A program made the position numbers and the translations under genes. Positions 1 to 8,233 of a stretch of 64,000 nt of DNA are shown piece after piece (the stretch's first letter is position 1; the number at the start of each line of letters is the position of its first letter). Source of the DNA: VRUE01 sp963705635 (lineage in GTDB: Bacteria > Actinomycetota > Thermoleophilia > Solirubrobacterales > 70-9); assembly GCA_963705635.1 (NCBI GenBank), contig CAVPKH010000004.1:868001-932000 (forward strand), written 5' to 3'. Below the pieces are notes generated by a model. It made no database searches. It was not told where the DNA came from and saw only the letters and a list, made by a program, of their open reading frames with translations.

Positions 1-594
1 GCCGGCGCCGCCAACCTCGACTTCGTCGTCGCCGACGTCCAGGTGACGAGCTTCGAGGAGCGCTTCGACTACGCCTTCGCCCGCTTCGGCACGATGTTCT
101 TCGCCAACCCGGTGGCGGCGATGCGCAACGTCCGCCAGAGCCTCGCCCCGGGCGGGCGGCTCTGCACGGTGGTCTGGCGGCGCAAGCTCGACAACGACTG
201 GCTGCACCGGGCCGAGAGGGTGGTCGAGGAGTTCGTCGAGGAGCCGGAGGAATCCGACGAGCCGACCTGCGGCCCGGGCCCGTTCTCGATGGCCAACGCC
301 GACACCGCGAGTGACATCCTGCGCAGCGCCGGCTTCACCGACATCGCGCTGCGGCGCTGCGACATCCCGATCCAGATCGGCCGCGACCTCGACCACGCGG
401 TCGAATTCGTCACCGCCATCGGGCCAGCCGGCGAGGTGATCCGCCTTGCCGGCGATGACGCGGAGCGAATCAGGCCGCAGATCGAGAGCGCCCTGCGCGA
501 GGCCCTGGCCGAGTTCGAGGGACCCGGCGGCGTCACCGCCGACGCGTCGACCTGGATCATCAGCGCGAAAGCGCCGCCAGGCCCCGCCGCGTAG
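1..594 (+). CDS. Class I SAM-dependent methyltransferase, 3' part
   Basis: The frame is open from base 1, so the N-terminus with the SAM-binding glycine loop lies outside the window. About 197 C-terminal residues remain. Visible are the post-II segment FDYAFARFGTMFF and the turn LAPGGRL followed by a beta strand (CTVVW), both typical of UbiE/arsenite-type class I methyltransferases, which move a methyl group from SAM to an unknown acceptor. An ATG-like start at 43 is internal to the fold and unlikely. The next gene is co-directional, 85 bp away. The substrate cannot be read from this fragment; BioC is not supported. Confidence 0.8.
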   Translation, partial: AGAANLDFVVADVQVTSFEERFDYAFARFGTMFFANPVAAMRNVRQSLAPGGRLCTVVWRRKLDNDWLHRAERVVEEFVEEPEESDEPTCGPGPFSMANADTASDILRSAGFTDIALRRCDIPIQIGRDLDHAVEFVTAIGPAGEVIRLAGDDAERIRPQIESALREALAEFEGPGGVTADASTWIISAKAPPGPAA

Positions 595-679
595 CCGACT
601 GGCCAGTCAACCAGGGCTGCACGGTTCCTTGTAGCCTCCCGGGCCGACTTAACGAATCCGAGAAGGAGAGCGCAGACTG

Positions 680-1510
680 ATGGGACTTCTTGATGGGAAA
701 GCGGCGATCGTCACCGGTTCCGCGCGCGGGATCGGCCGGGCCACCGCCGAGCTGTTCGCCAGCGAGGGCGCCAAGGTTCTGATCAACGACCTCGACGCCG
801 ACGTCGCCGAACAGGCATCGAGCGAGATCAACGGCGAGACCGCCGTCCACGCCGGTGACCTGACCCAACCCGACGCCGCCGACAAGCTCGTCGCCGCCGG
901 GGTCGACGCCTTCGGCGCGATCGACATCGTCGTCAACAACGCCGGCTACACCTGGGACGGCGTCGCCCACCGGATGACCGACGACCAGTTCCAGGCGATG
1001 CTCGACATCCACACCGTGGTGCCGTTCCGCGTCGCCAGGGCGCTTGCGCCGCACTGGCGCGAGGCCGCCAAGGCGGAGCGCAACGAGGGCCAGGAGGTCT
1101 TCCGCAAGCTGATCAACATCTCCTCGACCTCGGGCACGATGGGCAACGCCGGCCAGGTCAACTACTCGGCGGCGAAGATGGCGGTCGTCGGCCTGACCAA
1201 AACCCTCGCCAAGGAGTGGGGCCAGTTCAAGATCAACGTCAACGCCGTCGCCTTCGGCTTCGTCGAAACGCGGCTCACCGCGGCCAAGGAGCAGGGCGAA
1301 GAGATGACCGCCCCGGGGGGCGAGAAGATCGAGCTCGGCATTCCCGAGCAGATGCGGGCGATGGCCTCGGCGATCATCCCGCTCGGCCGGCCCGCCACGC
1401 CCGAGGAGGCCTCCGGCCCGGTCCTCTTCCTCGCTTCGCCGCTGGCCAACTACATGCAGGGCCAGGTGCTCAACGTCACCGGCGGCATGTTTGGGGGGAT
1501 GTACACCTGA
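680..1510 (+). CDS. SDR family oxidoreductase (FabG-like)
   Basis: A 276-residue short-chain dehydrogenase/reductase. It has the Rossmann motif TGSARGIG (about residues 12-19), NNAG at 86-89, and the catalytic Ser around 148-149 with Tyr162 and Lys166 (YSAAK). This pattern fits NAD(P)H-dependent reduction of 3-oxoacyl thioesters or oxidation of secondary alcohols. The ATG at 680 follows a clear Shine-Dalgarno (AAGGAG) about 11 nt upstream. The stretch after the catalytic helix carries a family-variable insertion rich in charged residues. The following deazaflavin-type gene begins at or just after the stop, suggesting one transcript. The substrate is unknown. Confidence 0.88.
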   Translation: MGLLDGKAAIVTGSARGIGRATAELFASEGAKVLINDLDADVAEQASSEINGETAVHAGDLTQPDAADKLVAAGVDAFGAIDIVVNNAGYTWDGVAHRMTDDQFQAMLDIHTVVPFRVARALAPHWREAAKAERNEGQEVFRKLINISSTSGTMGNAGQVNYSAAKMAVVGLTKTLAKEWGQFKINVNAVAFGFVETRLTAAKEQGEEMTAPGGEKIELGIPEQMRAMASAIIPLGRPATPEEASGPVLFLASPLANYMQGQVLNVTGGMFGGMYT

Positions 1511-1590
1511 GTCCCGAGGCGACAGGTGGCAGGAGCACCCCCCGCTACCTCGACGTAGCGGACAGGATTTGGCCTGTCACCCGTCGCTTC

Positions 1591-1995
1591 ATGGGCCTCC
1601 ACACGGCCCTCTACAGGGCGACGGGCGGACGCCTCGGACACAAGGTGCCCGGGGGCCCAGGCAAGATGCTGCTGCTCGACCACGTCGGAGCAAAAAGCGG
1701 CACCAAACGCACCTCGCCCCTGCTCTACGTCAGGGACGGCGGCGACCTCGTGGTAGTCGCCTCCAAGGGCGGCTACCCCAAGAACCCGGCCTGGTTCTAC
1801 AACCTCAAGGCCAACCCCGACACAACCGTGCAGGTCGGCAGCCACCACCTCAAAGTCCATGCCCGCGTCGCCAAACCGGAGGAGCGCGAGCGTCTCTGGA
1901 AGCTGGCGGTCAAGGCCTACAGCGGCTACGAGGACTACCAGGCACGCAGCAAGGGTCGCGAAATCCCTCTAGTCATCCTCGAGCCGCGCAGCTAA
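1591..1995 (+). CDS. Deazaflavin (F420)-dependent nitroreductase family protein
   Basis: The product resembles the DDN/F420H2-dependent reductase family: ATGGRLG, the block LLLDHVGAKSGTKRTSPLLY, the segment NPAWFYNLKANPD and the C-terminal GREIPLVILEP are all family-typical. Members bind F420 or FAD in a split-barrel fold and reduce diverse substrates. The first ATG in frame is 1591, giving 134 residues. Homologues usually have 10-25 more N-terminal residues, and the reading frame upstream (from a CTG at 1507 that overlaps the preceding TGA) encodes a plausible helix, so the true start may be that CTG. It is probably co-transcribed with the upstream SDR. Confidence 0.75.
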   Translation: MGLHTALYRATGGRLGHKVPGGPGKMLLLDHVGAKSGTKRTSPLLYVRDGGDLVVVASKGGYPKNPAWFYNLKANPDTTVQVGSHHLKVHARVAKPEERERLWKLAVKAYSGYEDYQARSKGREIPLVILEPRS

Positions 1996-2000
1996 CCCTG

Positions 2001-2053
2001 CCGATGCGAATCAAGTTCTCCATGAGATAGGTGGAGAACTTGATTCGCATCGG
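2001..2053. terminator. Perfect 22-bp inverted repeat between convergent genes
   Basis: Arms 2001-2022 and 2032-2053 are exact reverse complements with a 9-nt loop. The repeat fills the gap between the DDN-family gene (stop 1993-1995) and the leftward SDR gene, whose TAG (2054-2056) abuts the right arm. There is no U-tract on either side. It probably works as a bidirectional, U-less terminator. Confidence 0.75.
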
Positions 2054-2911
2054 CTAGTCCTTTGAGCGGCGCTCCTCGGCAACCGGCTCCCCCGACTCGC
2101 TGGCAATCGCCTCGGGGGGCCAGGGGCCGGCCCAGTTGTCGCGGGCGCCGTCGATCGTGATCGTCGTGCCGGAGAAGAAGTCGCCGGCGGGCGAGGCGAG
2201 GTAGGCGACCAGCCAGGCCATCTCCTCGGCGCGCCCGGCGCGGCCGATCGGGATCGAGCGCTCGAGGTTGTCGACGACGACCTGCGGATACTTGGTCAGC
2301 AGGGTCTCGGTGGCGAACTGGCCGGCGGCGAGGGCGCAGGTCTTGATCCCGAAGCGCGCCCACTCGACCGCCAGCGTCCGCATCATGTTCTCGACCGCGG
2401 CGCGGGCGGCTCCGGAGTGGACCATCCCCGGCATCCCGTTGTGGGGCGAGAGGGTGACGCTGAGCACCTTGCCGCCGCCCTGCGGGATGAAGGCCTTGGT
2501 CGCGGCGGCGTGGGTCATCAGCCAGGTGCCCTCGACGTTGAGCTCGATCACGGTGCGGAAGCCTTTCGGGCTGATCGCCTCCGCCGGGGCGAGGAACTGG
2601 CCGCCGGCGTTGTTGACGAGGACGTCGAGGCGCTGATGGCGCTCGATCACCCCGTCGAAGAAGCGGTCGACGGCCTCCTCCTCGCGGATGTCCATCGTCT
2701 CGTGCTCGAAGGATCCGGGCAGCCCGCCCGCCAGCGCCGCCGTCTCGGCCAGTGGCTCCTCGCGGCGCCCGCAGCCGATCACGGCAGCGCCGAGGCGCGC
2801 CAGCTCGAGCGCCGTCTCCCGCCCCAGGCCACTGCCGGCGCCGGAGACGACGCAGACCTGTCCCGCGAGCAGATCGGGCTTGAAGATGCGCGAATGTGAG
2901 CTTTCAGCCAC
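2054..2911 (-). CDS. SDR oxidoreductase, trans-2-enoyl-CoA reductase-like
   Basis: 285 residues with the SDR cofactor loop GAGSGLG (24-30) and NAGG (101-104). The usual YxxxK is absent; the position reads H-S-G-A-A-R (165-170), as in the peroxisomal trans-2-enoyl-CoA/2,4-dienoyl-CoA reductase branch of the family, so fatty acyl-CoA reduction is the likely role. The start is GTG at 2911; a TAGGCT box lies 9 nt upstream on this strand, overlapping the divergent promoter of the metallo-hydrolase gene. No Shine-Dalgarno is visible. The C-terminal ~20 residues (acidic, ending RRSKD) are extra to the fold. Confidence 0.82.
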   Translation of the reverse strand: MAESSHSRIFKPDLLAGQVCVVSGAGSGLGRETALELARLGAAVIGCGRREEPLAETAALAGGLPGSFEHETMDIREEEAVDRFFDGVIERHQRLDVLVNNAGGQFLAPAEAISPKGFRTVIELNVEGTWLMTHAAATKAFIPQGGGKVLSVTLSPHNGMPGMVHSGAARAAVENMMRTLAVEWARFGIKTCALAAGQFATETLLTKYPQVVVDNLERSIPIGRAGRAEEMAWLVAYLASPAGDFFSGTTITIDGARDNWAGPWPPEAIASESGEPVAEERRSKD

Positions 2912-2943
2912 CGGCGCCCAAGCCTATAGACGGCCGCTCACCG

Positions 2944-2949
2944 TAACCT
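2944..2949 (+). promoter_or_regulatory. -10 box (TAACCT) of a probable leaderless promoter
   Basis: TAACCT ends 7 nt before the ATG at 2957 and no Shine-Dalgarno is present. This spacing would put the transcription start at the start codon. Confidence 0.45.
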
Positions 2950-2956
2950 GACCGGG

Positions 2957-3868
2957 ATGAAGGTCCATATAGAGACGAAGCCACTGCACGAGGCGCTGGC
3001 CGGAGGCACGCCGGGCGCCACCGTCACGGTCGAGCCGATCGTCGCCGGCACGGTCACCTGGCCCGGCACGATGATGGAACGGCCCGGCGGCCGCTTCGAG
3101 ACGCTGAAGCTGGTGCGCGCCCTGCTCACCGGCAAGCCGCCGGCGACGGTGCCGGTCCCCGCCTTCCTGATCCGCCATCCCAGCGCCGGCGCGATCCTCG
3201 TCGACACCGGCCTGCACCCCTCGATCGCCACCGACGGCAAGGAGAACTTCGGCGGCATGGGCAACAGGTTCGGCAATCCCGACCTGGGGCCCGGCGAGGA
3301 CGTTCCCGCGCAGCTGCGCAAGCGCGGCCTCGACGCCGGCGAGATCCCGATCGTGGTGATGACCCACATGCACATCGACCACACCTCGGCGATCTCGGAG
3401 TTCCCCAACTCGACCTTCGTCGTCAGCGAGACCGAGTGGAAGGCAGCGGCGACCGGCCCGCGGCCCCTCCTCAACGGCTACCGCCGCGCCCACTTCAACT
3501 ACGCCTTCGACTACCGCACCGTCGACTTCACCCGCGGCGAGATCGACTCCTACGCGACCTTCGGCCGCACCTTCGACCTCTTCGGCGACGGCTCGATCCG
3601 GCTCGCCTACACGCCCGGCCACAGCGCCGGCCACATCTCGGTGATCGCCCACCTGAGCAAGCACGACTTCGTCATCGGCGGCGACACCACCTACATGGCG
3701 GCCCAGCTCGACGGCGAGGCGCCGCTGGCCCCGCGCCCCTTTGACGCGCACAACTACCGCCGCTCGCTGCAGGAGCTGAAGCTGTTCAAGCGCGAGTACC
3801 CGGACGCGATCGTCACCCCCGGCCACGACCCGGATTTCTTCGCCGGGATCAGCGCCCGCTACGAGTAG
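2957..3868 (+). CDS. MBL-fold metallo-hydrolase (AHL-lactonase-like)
   Basis: 303 residues. The zinc-binding signature HMHIDH (H137, H139, D141, H142) is followed by TPGHSAGH, GGDTTYM and TPGHDPD, giving the remaining histidine and aspartate ligands of a binuclear site. The arrangement matches the N-acyl-homoserine lactonase subgroup, which hydrolyses lactone or ester substrates. Family resemblance alone does not show quorum quenching, and no quorum-sensing genes are nearby. It overlaps the 3' end of the convergent plsC-like gene by 20 bp (3849-3868). Probably translated from a leaderless mRNA. Confidence 0.82.
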   Translation: MKVHIETKPLHEALAGGTPGATVTVEPIVAGTVTWPGTMMERPGGRFETLKLVRALLTGKPPATVPVPAFLIRHPSAGAILVDTGLHPSIATDGKENFGGMGNRFGNPDLGPGEDVPAQLRKRGLDAGEIPIVVMTHMHIDHTSAISEFPNSTFVVSETEWKAAATGPRPLLNGYRRAHFNYAFDYRTVDFTRGEIDSYATFGRTFDLFGDGSIRLAYTPGHSAGHISVIAHLSKHDFVIGGDTTYMAAQLDGEAPLAPRPFDAHNYRRSLQELKLFKREYPDAIVTPGHDPDFFAGISARYE

Positions 3869-4556
3869 CCAGGCCCTCGTACATCTCGCGCACCCGGCCG
3901 AAGACCTCCCCGGCCACCTCCAGCTGGCGCTCCCTGCTCGCCCCCTCCTCCACCTGGAAAGAAAGTGGCTCACCGAACTGCACGGTGACCTTGGGGAAGC
4001 GGAAGCGCTTCCAGCGCCGCACCTTCTCCGAGCCGTGGATCGCCACCGGGACGACCGGCACCCCGGACTCCAGCGCTATCCGGCCGATCCCCGGCTTGAC
4101 CTCTTTCAGCTTGCCGCTGCGTGAGCGGCCGCCCTCGGCATAGACGAGCAGCATCCCGTCCTGCTCGAGGATCGTGAAGGCGGTCTTGAACGACTCCTCG
4201 TCGTGCTGGCCACGACGGACCGGGAAGACGCCGCCGTGCTTGTAGACATAGGTGAGGACGGGCGGCCCGAACATCTGTGACTTGGCCATGAAGCGCACCT
4301 GTCGCCGCAGGTAGAGGCCGACGAAGAAGTGGTCCATCTGGCTGAAGTGGTTAGGGGCCAGCAGCAAGGGCCCGGCCTTGGGCACGTTGGCGACGCCAAT
4401 CGCCCTGACGCGGTAGACCAGCAGCGTCGGCAGCGAGACGATCGCGCGGACGAAGGGGTAGGTCCAGCCGACGCCCTTGCGCGCCGCCGCGTGGAACTGG
4501 TCGAAGTACTCGGCGGGACGGTCGTCACGATAAATCTGTGGCTTCATGTCTGACAT
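3849..4556 (-). CDS. 1-acyl-sn-glycerol-3-phosphate acyltransferase family protein
   Basis: 235 residues of the PlsC family. The catalytic HX4D motif reads NHFSQMD (N69-D75), and the substrate-binding block EGGRSRSG lies near residue 140. Such enzymes transfer an acyl chain from acyl-CoA or acyl-ACP to lysophosphatidate in membrane phospholipid synthesis. Hydrophobic stretches before the motif (about residues 35-52) suggest membrane association. The start is ATG 4556, with a second ATG three codons on; no ribosome-binding site distinguishes them. It lies 52 bp downstream of glpK on the same strand, consistent with glycerol-3-phosphate supply and use, though a hairpin separates them. Confidence 0.87.
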   Translation of the reverse strand: MSDMKPQIYRDDRPAEYFDQFHAAARKGVGWTYPFVRAIVSLPTLLVYRVRAIGVANVPKAGPLLLAPNHFSQMDHFFVGLYLRRQVRFMAKSQMFGPPVLTYVYKHGGVFPVRRGQHDEESFKTAFTILEQDGMLLVYAEGGRSRSGKLKEVKPGIGRIALESGVPVVPVAIHGSEKVRRWKRFRFPKVTVQFGEPLSFQVEEGASRERQLEVAGEVFGRVREMYEGLATRSGR

Positions 4557-4562
4557 GGGAGG

Positions 4563-4579
4563 GACGGCCCGGGGCCGTC
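4563..4579 (-). terminator. GC hairpin after glpK
   Basis: A 7-bp perfect stem (4563-4569 with 4573-4579, 3-nt loop) between glpK and the plsC-like gene. There is no U-run, so it may only attenuate read-through. Confidence 0.4.
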
Positions 4580-4608
4580 GGCCTTTCTACTCCCCCTCGT
4601 CAGGGCGG

Positions 4609-6081
4609 TTACGTCGGCCCTGCGGCGCCCTCGGGAGCCGCCCAGCCCTTCGCGTGCTGCAGCGCCCGGTGCCAATCGGAGAGCAGCGACTCACGCTCGT
4701 CGGCGGCCATCGCCGGCTCGTAGCGCGCCGCCTCGCGCCACATCTCACCGACCTGCTCCAGGTCCCAGCGCCCGGTCGCGATCCCGGCCAGATAGGCGGC
4801 GCCCAGCGCCGTCGTCTCGGCAACCTCGGGCACGACCACGTCGGCGCCCAGCGCGTCGGCCTGGAACTGCATCAGCCAGCGGTTGGCGACGGCTCCGCCG
4901 TCCGCCTTGAGGACCGCGAGGCGCTCGCCCGACGCCGCCTCCTGGGCACGGACCGCGTCGACCGTCTGGAAGGCGATCGCCTCCAGCGCGGCCCGCGCCA
5001 GGTGCGCGCGGCCGCTGCCCCGGGTGAGGCCGACGATCGTGCCGCGGGCGTAGGGGTCCCAGTGGGGGGAGCCGAGCCCGGTCAGCGCCGGCACGAAGTA
5101 GACGCCGTCGTTGCCGGCCAGCGAGGCCGCAAGCGCCTCCGTCTCCCCCGCCCGCTCAATCACACCGAGGCCATCGCGCAGCCACTGCACCGCGGCGCCG
5201 GTGACGAAGATCGAAGCCTCCAGCGCGTAGGCCGCCTCGCCGCCGCTCCCGCAGGCGACGGTGCCGAGCAGGCCCTCGACCGGGTCGGGCGCCTCGGCGC
5301 CGGTGTTGAGCAGGACGAAGCTGCCGGTCCCGTAGGTGTTCTTCGCCGTCCCGGCCCGGTGGCAGGCCTGGCCGAAGAGGGCGGCCTGCTGGTCGCCGGC
5401 GATCCCCGCCACCGGCACCTCGCCGCCGAACTCGGAGGTCGTGCCGTAAACGTGGGCTGAGGGCAGCGGCTCGGGAAGCTGCGCCGGGTCGACTCCTAGC
5501 AGGGCGCAGATCTCCCCGTCCCAGGCGAGCCGGCGGATGTCGAACAGCATCGTCCGCGAGGCGTTGGTGTGGTCGGTCGCGTGGCGGCCGGTGAGCTTGA
5601 AGAGCAGCCAGGAGTCGACCGTGCCGAAGAGCGCCCGCTCGGCGCCCTCGGCGTTGCGCAGCAGCCACTCGATCTTGGTCGCGGAGAAGTAGGGGTCGAT
5701 GACGAGGCCGGTGCGCTCCCGCACCAGCGGCTCGTGACCGGCGGCGCGCAGCTCGTCGCAGCGCCCGGCCGTGCGCCGGTCCTGCCAGACCAGCGCCCGG
5801 TGGATCGGCTCGCCCGTCGTCGGGTCCCAGGCGACGACCGTCTCGCGCTGGTTGGTGATCCCGATCCCGTCCAGGTCCGCCCCCTGGATGCCGGCGTCGA
5901 CGATCGCCTGCACCGCGACGCGGCGGCTGACGGCCCAGATCTCGGCGGCGTCATGCTCCACCCAACCCGGCCGCGGGAAGTGCTGCTCAAACTCCGAGTA
6001 GGCGCGGCCGGCGACCCGCCCCTCACCGTCGAAGACGAGGCAGGTGGTCCCCGTCGTCCCCTGGTCGATCGCCAGGATCAC
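4609..6081 (-). CDS. glpK: Glycerol kinase
   Basis: 490 residues, near the usual ~500. The FGGY-kinase phosphate loop (IDQGTTGTT) is at the N-terminus, followed by the glycerol kinase signature GITNQRETVVAWD and the block ALVWQDRRT. It phosphorylates glycerol to sn-glycerol-3-phosphate in the cytoplasm. The GTG start at 6081 overlaps the TGA of the upstream TetR gene (GTGA), so the two are translationally coupled and the regulator probably controls glpK. The acyltransferase that follows could consume the product. Confidence 0.95.
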   Translation of the reverse strand: MILAIDQGTTGTTCLVFDGEGRVAGRAYSEFEQHFPRPGWVEHDAAEIWAVSRRVAVQAIVDAGIQGADLDGIGITNQRETVVAWDPTTGEPIHRALVWQDRRTAGRCDELRAAGHEPLVRERTGLVIDPYFSATKIEWLLRNAEGAERALFGTVDSWLLFKLTGRHATDHTNASRTMLFDIRRLAWDGEICALLGVDPAQLPEPLPSAHVYGTTSEFGGEVPVAGIAGDQQAALFGQACHRAGTAKNTYGTGSFVLLNTGAEAPDPVEGLLGTVACGSGGEAAYALEASIFVTGAAVQWLRDGLGVIERAGETEALAASLAGNDGVYFVPALTGLGSPHWDPYARGTIVGLTRGSGRAHLARAALEAIAFQTVDAVRAQEAASGERLAVLKADGGAVANRWLMQFQADALGADVVVPEVAETTALGAAYLAGIATGRWDLEQVGEMWREAARYEPAMAADERESLLSDWHRALQHAKGWAAPEGAAGPT

Positions 6082-6650
6082 GGCCTGGCGCCGCGGGCGA
6101 TCGTCAGCAGTCCGTCGGCCACGCCCGAAGCGCCCTGCTCACCGGTCCCGAGCCGGCGCACCCCCATTCCGTACATCAGCGCCACGATCGAGCGCGCGTG
6201 GCGCTCGGGGTCGGGCACTTCGAGCATCTCCAGGGCAGCGGCTGCGACCCCTTCGTAGGCCTCGAAGCAGCGCAGCGAAGCCTCCTGCAGCGCCGGGTCG
6301 CGAGCGGCCTGGAGGTGGAGCTCGATCTCGGCCAGCTGCTGGATCCGGTCGCTGGACTCCTCGACGATCCGTTCGACCTCGGCAGCGACCTGCTCGATGC
6401 TGGGGCGGCGCTCGCGCAGGCCGGCGGCAATCGCCTCCTGGCGCGCCACCTCCTCACCGACGAAGAGCAGCAGGCTTTCCCGCAGCAGATCGACCTGGCT
6501 GGGGAAGTGGTAGGTGAGCGAGCCCAGGGCAACGCCCGCCGTGCCGGCGACGCGACGGTTGGTGACCGCGGAGACCCCCTCGCTGCCGATCAGCTCGACC
6601 GTGGCGCGGAGGATGCGCTCGCGGGTATCTGGGGGCGCGGCAGTGGGCAA
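6078..6650 (-). CDS. TetR family transcriptional regulator
   Basis: 190 residues: an N-terminal TetR helix-turn-helix (about residues 10-55, with RERILRATVELIGSEG and LGSLTYHFPSQVDLLRESL) and a helical ligand-binding domain. It is divergent from the amidase gene and coupled to glpK. The 68-bp divergent gap holds a perfect 16-bp palindrome, the probable operator, so the protein likely represses both its own glpK transcript and the amidase gene. The ligand cannot be inferred. Confidence 0.88.
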   Translation of the reverse strand: MPTAAPPDTRERILRATVELIGSEGVSAVTNRRVAGTAGVALGSLTYHFPSQVDLLRESLLLFVGEEVARQEAIAAGLRERRPSIEQVAAEVERIVEESSDRIQQLAEIELHLQAARDPALQEASLRCFEAYEGVAAAALEMLEVPDPERHARSIVALMYGMGVRRLGTGEQGASGVADGLLTIARGARP

Positions 6651-6679
6651 GAAGCGCCAGACTACCCGTTTCGCCTATC

Positions 6680-6695
6680 GTTCGTTCGAACGAAC
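6680..6695. promoter_or_regulatory. Palindromic operator for the TetR regulator
   Basis: GTTCGTTCGAACGAAC is a perfect 16-bp palindrome midway between the divergent tetR (start 6650) and amidase (start 6719) genes. Position and symmetry fit a TetR dimer site. Confidence 0.7.
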
Positions 6696-6718
6696 AACAG
6701 CGGGCAAGGGAGATACAG

Positions 6719-8206
6719 ATGCCGACCAGAACAGCAGCAGCCGGAACAACCGCGAAGAAGGAACCGGAGGCCGGGACTTCTTCCGGCCTGCGCGAGCAGG
6801 TGCTGATGCTGCAAACCGGCGAAGCGTCCTCCCGCGAGCTGGTCGAGGCCGCGCTGAACCGGGCCGAAGCGACGCAGTCCCGCCTGAACGCCTTCCGCAT
6901 CATCTGCGCCGAGCAGGCTTTGGCCGAGGCGGAGGAAGCGGATCGCCGCCTCAGCGCCGGTGACGGCGCGGCGCTGCTCGGCGTGCCGGTTGCGATCAAG
7001 GACGACGTTGACCTCAGCGGCCACACGACCCCGTTCGGCTGCGGCGGCGGCCGGCCGGCCGTGCGGGACGCCGAGGCGGTGCGGCGCCTGCGCGAAGCGG
7101 GCGCGATCGTGATCGGCAAGACCCATGCGCCCGAGGTCGGCCTCTGGCCCTTCACCGAGACGCCGCTGCACGGCGCCACCCGCAACCCCTGGCACACCGA
7201 CCACACCCCCGGCGGCTCCAGCGGCGGCGCCGCCGCAGCGGTGGCCGCTGGCGTCGTCCCCGTTGCGATCGGCTCGGATGGCGCCGGCTCGATCCGGATC
7301 CCCGCCGCCTGGACCGGCCTCGTCGGGCTGAAGCCCCAGCGCGGGCGCGTCTCCACCTGGCCCGACCCCGAGGCCTTCAACGGGCTCAGCTGTTACGGCC
7401 CGCTCGCTCGCAGCACCGGCGACGCCGCCCTGCTGCTCGACGCCGTCCACGGCAACGTCCCCGCGGACCTGCACAAGCCAAAGCCGCCGGCCGAGCCGTT
7501 TTCCGCGGCGGCGGCGCGCGAGCCCGGGCAGCTTCGCATCGCCATCTCCTTCGCCACCCCCTTTGGCGTCCCCAGCGCGGTGGACCGCGAGCATCGCGCC
7601 GCGATCGAGGGCTTCGCCGAGCGGCTCGGGGACCTGGGCCACGAGATCGTCCGCATCGATCCCGACTACGGCATGGCCGGCCCCACCTTGGTTGCGCGGG
7701 GCGAGGCCGCGGTTGAGCAATGGCTCTGCGCCCACGGCGAAGACCGCACCTCGCTGGAGCCGCGCACGCGGGCGGCCGCCCGCATGGGCCGGGTGCTGCA
7801 GGGCCTGCCGCTGCGCCTCTCGCGCGCTGCCGAGCCAAGCCTGCGGCGCCGGATCGGCCGCGTCTTCGAGCGCTGCGACATCGTCCTCACCCCGACCACG
7901 GCGAAGCCACCGCCCCGCATCGGCGCCCTCGAAGGCCGCGGCTACTGGAAGACGGGCAGCACGGCTGGGGCGATCTGTCCCTTCGCCTTTGCCTGGAACG
8001 TGGTCGGCTGGCCCGGAATCAGCGTTCCCGCCGGGCTCACCGCAAACGGGCTGCCGATCGGCGCCCAGCTGCTTGGCCGCGAAAACGACGAGGCAACGCT
8101 GCTCTCGCTCGCCGCCCAAGTGGAGCGCGCCGAAGGCGGCTGGCCGCAGGCCACCCTAGCCTCAGACATCGCGAGACCGTCTCAGCCCGCCATATACGCG
8201 GGCTGA
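6719..8206 (+). CDS. Amidase (amidase signature family)
   Basis: 495 residues with the full amidase-signature triad: Lys94 (VAIKDD), cis-Ser167 in GGSSGG (165-170) and nucleophile Ser191 (DGAGSIRIPA). Such enzymes hydrolyse amides to carboxylate and ammonia; a GatA role is unlikely because no gatB/gatC is nearby and the C-terminal half differs. The first ~25 residues are low complexity. The gene is divergent from a TetR regulator and probably induced by its ligand. Its last 12 codons and stop lie inside a strong hairpin (8173-8215). Substrate unknown. Confidence 0.87.
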   Translation: MPTRTAAAGTTAKKEPEAGTSSGLREQVLMLQTGEASSRELVEAALNRAEATQSRLNAFRIICAEQALAEAEEADRRLSAGDGAALLGVPVAIKDDVDLSGHTTPFGCGGGRPAVRDAEAVRRLREAGAIVIGKTHAPEVGLWPFTETPLHGATRNPWHTDHTPGGSSGGAAAAVAAGVVPVAIGSDGAGSIRIPAAWTGLVGLKPQRGRVSTWPDPEAFNGLSCYGPLARSTGDAALLLDAVHGNVPADLHKPKPPAEPFSAAAAREPGQLRIAISFATPFGVPSAVDREHRAAIEGFAERLGDLGHEIVRIDPDYGMAGPTLVARGEAAVEQWLCAHGEDRTSLEPRTRAAARMGRVLQGLPLRLSRAAEPSLRRRIGRVFERCDIVLTPTTAKPPPRIGALEGRGYWKTGSTAGAICPFAFAWNVVGWPGISVPAGLTANGLPIGAQLLGRENDEATLLSLAAQVERAEGGWPQATLASDIARPSQPAIYAG

Positions 8207-8215
8207 GACGGTCTC
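8173..8215. terminator. 18-bp perfect hairpin covering the amidase stop codon
   Basis: Arms 8173-8190 and 8198-8215 are exact complements, loop CATATAC. The left arm is wholly amidase coding sequence and the right arm contains its TGA (8204-8206). It lies between convergent genes and has no U-tract. Confidence 0.75.
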
Positions 8216-8233
8216 ACGATCAATTGGCGACGC

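Noticed and set aside
1..594. BioC as identity of the truncated methyltransferase
   Set aside because: The fragment lacks diagnostic residues and the gene is 11 kb from bioB; no bioH is adjacent.
597..608. Short palindrome GACTGGCCAGTC after the methyltransferase gene
   Set aside because: Only 12 bp with no loop and no regulator; too weak to call a terminator or operator.
2957..3868. A quorum-quenching system
   Set aside because: The MBL motif is shared by many lactonases and esterases, and no LuxI/LuxR-type gene is nearby.
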